NCBI RefSeq assembly: GCF_000381885.1
Contig: NZ_KB907208.1
Span: 186,001-250,000, forward strand
Direction: 5' to 3'
Length of the DNA: 64,000 nt
Origin: Actinomadura atramentaria DSM 43919
Lineage (GTDB): Bacteria; Actinomycetota; Actinomycetes; Streptosporangiales; Streptosporangiaceae
Numbering within the stretch: the stretch's first letter is position 1; the number at the start of each line of letters is the position of its first letter. The notes under the pieces are model-generated. The model was not told the origin of the DNA, did not search any database, and saw nothing but the letters and a program-made list of their open reading frames with translations. Below, piece by piece: positions 60,312 through 64,000 of this stretch. The position numbers and the translations under genes are program-made.

Positions 60312-61160
60312 ATGACGGGGAACCTGCACGCGGGCGCGCTGCTGCTCGCCGCCGCGCCCATCGGACGGCCCGAGGACGCCTCGCCGCGGCTGCGCGAGGC
60401 GCTGTCGGCCGCGCCCGTGGTCGCGGCGGAGGACACCCGGCGGCTGCGGCGGCTGGCGGGCGACCTCGGCGTCGCGGTGACGGGCCGGATCGTGTCCTAC
60501 TACGACCAGAACGAGGCGTCCCGGGCGACCGAACTCCTGGCGGAACTGCTCGCCGGTCGCGACGTCCTGGTCATCACCGACGCCGGAATGCCCGGCGTGT
60601 CCGATCCGGGCTACCGGCTCGTCCGCGAGGCCGTCGCGCACGACGTCCGGGTCACGGTCCTGCCGGGCCCGTCAGCGGTCACGACGGCCCTCGTCGTCTC
60701 CGGCCTGCCCACCGACCGGTTCTGCTTCGAGGGTTTCCCACCGCGCAAGGCGGGGGAGCGGTCGCGCCGGTTCGCCGCGCTGGCCGACGAGCCGCGCACG
60801 ATGGTGTTCTTCGAGGCCCCCCACCGGCTCGCGGCGACGCTGGAGGCGCTGGCCGAGGCGTTCGGCGCGGACCGTCCGGCGGCGGTGTGCCGGGAGCTGA
60901 CCAAGACCTACGAGGAGATCCGGCGCGCTCCGCTCGGCGCGCTGGCGGAGTGGGCGGCGGACGGCGTGCGCGGGGAGATCACGCTCGTCGTCGGGGGAGC
61001 GCCCGAACCGGCGGGCCTGTCGGACCCGGCGGACCTCGCGGCGGCCGTCGCGGACCGGGTCGCGGCCGGGACGCCCCGCAAGGAGGCCATCACCGCCGTC
61101 GCCAAGGAGAACGGCGTTCCGAAGCGCGTGGTGTACGACGCCGTGGTCGCCGCGAAATAA
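60312..61160 (+). CDS. rsmI: 16S rRNA (cytidine(1402)-2'-O)-methyltransferase
   Basis: 282 aa. Tetrapyrrole-methylase fold: LAAAPIGRPEDASPRLREAL at the N-terminus (the usual LVATPIGN is changed to AAAPIGR), VVAAEDTRRLRRL, SYYDQNE, VITDAGMPGVSDPGYRLV, LPGPSAVTTALVVSGLP and FFEAPHRLAATL, plus a C-terminal HTH-like tail (GTPRKEAITAVAKENGVPKRVVYDAV). Modifies C1402 in the decoding centre with RsmH. Confidence 0.95.
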   Translation: MTGNLHAGALLLAAAPIGRPEDASPRLREALSAAPVVAAEDTRRLRRLAGDLGVAVTGRIVSYYDQNEASRATELLAELLAGRDVLVITDAGMPGVSDPGYRLVREAVAHDVRVTVLPGPSAVTTALVVSGLPTDRFCFEGFPPRKAGERSRRFAALADEPRTMVFFEAPHRLAATLEALAEAFGADRPAAVCRELTKTYEEIRRAPLGALAEWAADGVRGEITLVVGGAPEPAGLSDPADLAAAVADRVAAGTPRKEAITAVAKENGVPKRVVYDAVVAAK

Positions 61161-61225
61161 ACAGGACTTTTCGGGCATGTCCCGAGATCGTCCGGCAATG
61201 AGACCCGCGAGGGGGGTGGACGACC

Positions 61226-61522
61226 ATGAAGGACACATGGACGAGCCACGAGACCTGGGTCTACGAATGCCAGAACTGCGGCCGCCGCTGGGACGAGCAG
61301 TACGACGTCGTCCACGGCGACGACCACCACGGCCACGAGGCGACCGTGTACCAGCGCGGCGGCCAGCCCGCCGTCCCGCCCTGGGTCGAGCACCGGTGCC
61401 CGAACTGCCGGAGCGAGAACATCTACACCGCGCCCTACCGGCGCAATCCGGCCGTGCCGCGCTCGCGCCACGGCGGCGACCTGGAACTGGTGTTCAAACT
61501 CCGGCGGTTGCACGCTTGGTGA
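61226..61522 (+). CDS. zinc-ribbon protein, unknown function
   Basis: 98 aa. Two CxxC pairs (YECQNCGRRW and HRCPNCRSEN) predict one zinc ribbon around a His/Asp-rich loop (DVVHGDDHHGHEA). Its 3' end overlaps the convergent GT-C gene by 29 bp. Role unknown. Confidence 0.8.
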   Translation: MKDTWTSHETWVYECQNCGRRWDEQYDVVHGDDHHGHEATVYQRGGQPAVPPWVEHRCPNCRSENIYTAPYRRNPAVPRSRHGGDLELVFKLRRLHAW

Positions 61523-63068
61523 CGCTCTCGGCGTCCCGCGCGCCGCGCCGCTGGCGTGCCGCCCCGCCCGGCGGGGACAGCCGCCGCAGCCGCGAGCGGA
61601 CGGCCGGAGCGAACGACATCCCGGCGGCGAGGCAGGCCAGCGGCACCGTCGGCAGGACGTACCGGTAGTCGAACTCGGCCGTCGCGGCGGGCGCGAGCAG
61701 CAGCCCGACCGCGAGCGTCCACGGCAGCAGCGCGACGCCGCCGATCCGCCGCCACATGACGAGCATCCCGGCGAGCCCGATCAGAAGGATCGCGCCGACC
61801 ATCGAACCGCGCAGGTAGAACACGTGCTGGTAGCCGCGCATGAACCCGGCGAACGGCTCGACGACCTTCGTGCGGGCGCTGCCGTGCTCGTAGGCGATGG
61901 CCTCGTCCGCCGCGGTGTGGTCGCTGTCCATCCGCCAGTTCGGCAGCGTCCCCGAGCGCGAGCCGAACTCGTACTGCGCGTACGTCGCCGGATCTGGGAA
62001 CACCGTGCGCTTCCACTGGAAGACGCGGAAGAAGTCGTGCGCGACGACCTTCAGGTAGTCGCCGGGCTGCGCGAGGATCGCGCGCTTGGCGAAGTCGTTG
62101 GCGGTCGCGTTCTGGTCGGCGTTGAACCGCGGCCCGAGGTAGCGGTTCAGCGGCGAGGCGGCGTTCCAGATGCCGTCCTGCGAGTTCGGCAGCCGGTTCT
62201 CCGGCTCGGTGCAGAGCGGCATCTCCTCGACCGGCAGGTCCTTGATCTTGTGGCAGTCGGCGAACTTGTACGTCCGCGAGTACAGGAAGATGCCGTTCGA
62301 CTCGGTGATCGCGAACTTGCCGCTGTCCAGCTTGTACCAGCCCATGTACGCGACGACGGGCAGCGCGCACGCCACCACCGTCGCGAGCAGGACGCGCCAG
62401 TTCACCCGGCGGATCAGCATGTAGACCAGGACGCCGAGCAGCACCGGCGCGCCCACCGAGCGCGTCAGCCAGGACAGCCCGATCAGCAGCCCGACCGCCG
62501 CGCCGAGCCGCCACGTCGTCTCCGGCCGCCACAGCAGCAGCGTCACCGCCGTGACGACGAGGAACGTGAACTGCACGTCCGACAGGATCAGGTGTTCGAG
62601 CTGGATCTGGTACGCGTCCAGCAGCACCGGCACCGTCGCCAGCGTCGCGCCCCACTTCGGCAGCCGGAACCGCCGCCGCAGCACCGCGTACACCATGACG
62701 CCCATCGCCAGGCCCATCAGGTGCTGCACACCGGTGACCAGCGCGAAACTGTGGAACGGCTTCAGCACCAGCAGCAGGAACGAATAACCGTCCGGGCGCA
62801 GCGGATGCGGGTACGGGCGCGTCGCGACGTGCAGGTAGTCGAAGCTGTCGTTGAAGTACATCGCCGGCGTGTAGCCGATCATCGCGACGCCGCGCAGCAG
62901 CGCGGCGACGGCCAGCACGGCGGCGAACAGCGGATGGCGGCGGGCCGTCGCCCACAGCCCGGCGGTGCGGTCGCGCACGACTGACGCCTTCCCGGCGCCG
63001 GTGGCCGGACGGGACGTCGCGCCCCGGTCCTCGCCGTCGTCGGCGGTGCCCTTTCCGGTGAGCGTCAC
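61494..63068 (-). CDS. GT-C fold membrane glycosyltransferase
   Basis: About 524 aa from GTG 63068, chosen for the GGAAAGG site 11 nt upstream; the frame is open to 63161. Around eleven membrane helices. The first outer loop AMYFNDSFDYLHVA holds the acidic residues expected of GT-C enzymes using polyprenyl-phosphate sugars; RPDGYSFLLLVLKPF and ILSDVQFTFLVVTAVTLLL follow. A large outer loop lies near 235-375. Acceptor unknown. Next to a DPM1-like GT2 gene that could supply its lipid-linked donor. Confidence 0.85.
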   Translation of the reverse strand: MTLTGKGTADDGEDRGATSRPATGAGKASVVRDRTAGLWATARRHPLFAAVLAVAALLRGVAMIGYTPAMYFNDSFDYLHVATRPYPHPLRPDGYSFLLLVLKPFHSFALVTGVQHLMGLAMGVMVYAVLRRRFRLPKWGATLATVPVLLDAYQIQLEHLILSDVQFTFLVVTAVTLLLWRPETTWRLGAAVGLLIGLSWLTRSVGAPVLLGVLVYMLIRRVNWRVLLATVVACALPVVAYMGWYKLDSGKFAITESNGIFLYSRTYKFADCHKIKDLPVEEMPLCTEPENRLPNSQDGIWNAASPLNRYLGPRFNADQNATANDFAKRAILAQPGDYLKVVAHDFFRVFQWKRTVFPDPATYAQYEFGSRSGTLPNWRMDSDHTAADEAIAYEHGSARTKVVEPFAGFMRGYQHVFYLRGSMVGAILLIGLAGMLVMWRRIGGVALLPWTLAVGLLLAPAATAEFDYRYVLPTVPLACLAAGMSFAPAVRSRLRRLSPPGGAARQRRGARDAESVTKRATAGV

Positions 63069-63348
63069 TGGCGCGCCAACCTTTCCGGGCGGTCGTGCCC
63101 GTATGCTTGTCCCCCAAGCCTGCCGCCCGCGGCCCGCTGCGGCCCGGTCAACAGGTTGCAAATACGCAACACGATACGGACCCCTCTGGCGGAAGTGACG
63201 CGCAAGGTCCCTTCCGGGCGGGCATCATGATTGCGTGATCCTCGCCCGCCGGGGCGCGGTCCCCGTCCGCCGAAGGGGGCGGACGGCGAGACAACGAGAG
63301 TAGTCGACAGTACCGCAGAGGGTCACCAGCGGTAGCGAAGGAGATCGC

Positions 63349-64000
63349 GTGGAACTCTCCGTAGTGATGCCATGTCTGAACGAGGCGGAGACGGTCGCGA
63401 CGTGCGTCGCCAAGACCGTCGCCTTCTTCGAGCGGGAGGGCATCGACGGCGAGGTGGTCATCGCCGACAACGGCAGCACCGACGGCAGCCAGCGGCTCGC
63501 CCGCGAGGCCGGGGCGCGCGTCGTCCCGGTCGCCGACAAGGGGTACGGCAACGCGCTCATGGGCGGCATCCGCGCGGCGCGCGGCAAGTACGTCGCGATG
63601 GGGGACGCCGACGACTCCTACGACTTCGCCACTCTGGGACCGTTCCTGGAGGACCTGCGCGACGGGGCCGACCTCGTCATGGGCAACCGGTTCGAGGGCG
63701 GGATCGCGCCCGGCGCGATGCCGCCGCTGCACCGCTACCTCGGCAACCCGGTCCTGAGCTTCTTCGGGCGGCTGTTCTTCCGCAGCCGCATCGGCGACTT
63801 CCACTGCGGGCTGCGGGCGTTCAACAAGGCGTCCATCATGCGGCTCGGGCTGCAGACCGGCGGCATGGAGTTCGCCAGCGAGATGGTCGTCAAGGCGACG
63901 CTCGCCAAGTACGACATCCGCGAGCGGCCGACGACGCTGTCGCCGGACGGCCGGTCCCGCCCGCCGCACCTCAACACCTGGCGCGACGGCTGGCGCCACC
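63349..64000 (+). CDS. GT2 family glycosyltransferase (partial, runs off window)
   Basis: First about 217 residues of a polyprenyl-phosphate sugar transferase-like GT2 enzyme, AAGGAG before GTG 63349. Seen: VVMPCLNEAETVATCV, VIADNGSTDGSQRLA, DKGYGNALMGGIRAARG, the metal-binding GDADDSYDF and GDFHCGLRAFNK. Similar to DPM1/DPG-synthase-like proteins making lipid-linked sugar for GT-C enzymes such as the divergent neighbour. The 3' end is missing. The gap 63069-63348 shows no gene. Confidence 0.9.
   Translation, partial: MELSVVMPCLNEAETVATCVAKTVAFFEREGIDGEVVIADNGSTDGSQRLAREAGARVVPVADKGYGNALMGGIRAARGKYVAMGDADDSYDFATLGPFLEDLRDGADLVMGNRFEGGIAPGAMPPLHRYLGNPVLSFFGRLFFRSRIGDFHCGLRAFNKASIMRLGLQTGGMEFASEMVVKATLAKYDIRERPTTLSPDGRSRPPHLNTWRDGWRH

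Overview
The window is about 74% GC by eye, with strong G/C third-codon bias, many GTG starts, several mRNAs with little or no leader, and hairpin terminators lacking long U tracts. With the gene content (large NAD-glutamate dehydrogenase, DUF397/XRE module, ECF41 sigma factor, protein O-mannosyltransferase, actinobacterial tmRNA) this points to a filamentous actinomycete, most likely Thermomonosporaceae/Actinomadura-like. The genus is an inference.

Layout. 0.2-3.3 kb: amino-sugar/muropeptide recycling (NagK-like kinase divergent from a murR-murQ operon with a palindromic operator). 3.3-9.1 kb: two HAD proteins, a small conserved protein, proline catabolism (pruA) and acetoacetyl-CoA synthetase. 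9.1-12.2 kb: two secreted peptidoglycan hydrolases (CHAP and NlpC/P60). The first lies behind a ydaO-type c-di-AMP riboswitch, and between them sit a triple-HTH protein and a six-unit phased DNA repeat array. 12.5-15.3 kb: two membrane Ser/Thr kinases. 15.5-20.3 kb: NAD-GDH. 20.3-25.2 kb: nitrilase-fold protein, prfB flanked by two related lipoproteins, and tandem repeats. 25.7-31.9 kb: ftsE-ftsX-S41 peptidase-smpB, a lipoprotein pseudo-transpeptidase, then ssrA (tmRNA).

32-36 kb: small lipoprotein, two membrane proteins of unusual composition, and a divergent AraC/MFS pair. 36.2-41.9 kb: a compact lanthipeptide locus (ABC exporter, 51-aa Cys-rich precursor, attenuator-like hairpin, three-domain LanKC/LanL-type synthetase) with a secreted trypsin-like protease at its edge. 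42-49 kb: DUF2267 protein, serine hydrolase, an overlapping ilvE - CoA-transferase - MocR operon, an Imm51-like protein and a tiny membrane protein. 49.3-51.8 kb: ECF41 sigma factor with an oxidoreductase and a carboxymuconolactone decarboxylase-family protein, each preceded by a promoter-like site of identical geometry. 51.8-57.3 kb: AraC regulator, methyltransferase, and a DUF397/XRE/HATPase block bracketed by direct repeats and rich in minisatellites. 57.5-64 kb: quinone-oxidoreductase-like MDR protein behind twin TetR-like sites, protein O-mannosyltransferase divergent from rsmI, zinc-ribbon protein, GT-C transferase, and a GT2 gene cut by the window end.

Two items best fit a little-described system: the lanthipeptide locus, whose cyclase carries a Cys/Cys-Cys (CCG) metal site instead of the usual Cys/Cys-His; and the array at 10.44-10.8 kb, where GGTCC and CATTCC boxes keep exactly 31-bp spacing in all six units beside a gene made of three tandem HTH units. 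A third strong observation is a PBP-fold lipoprotein that has lost all three catalytic motifs. Everything here was read from sequence alone; no database search was run.
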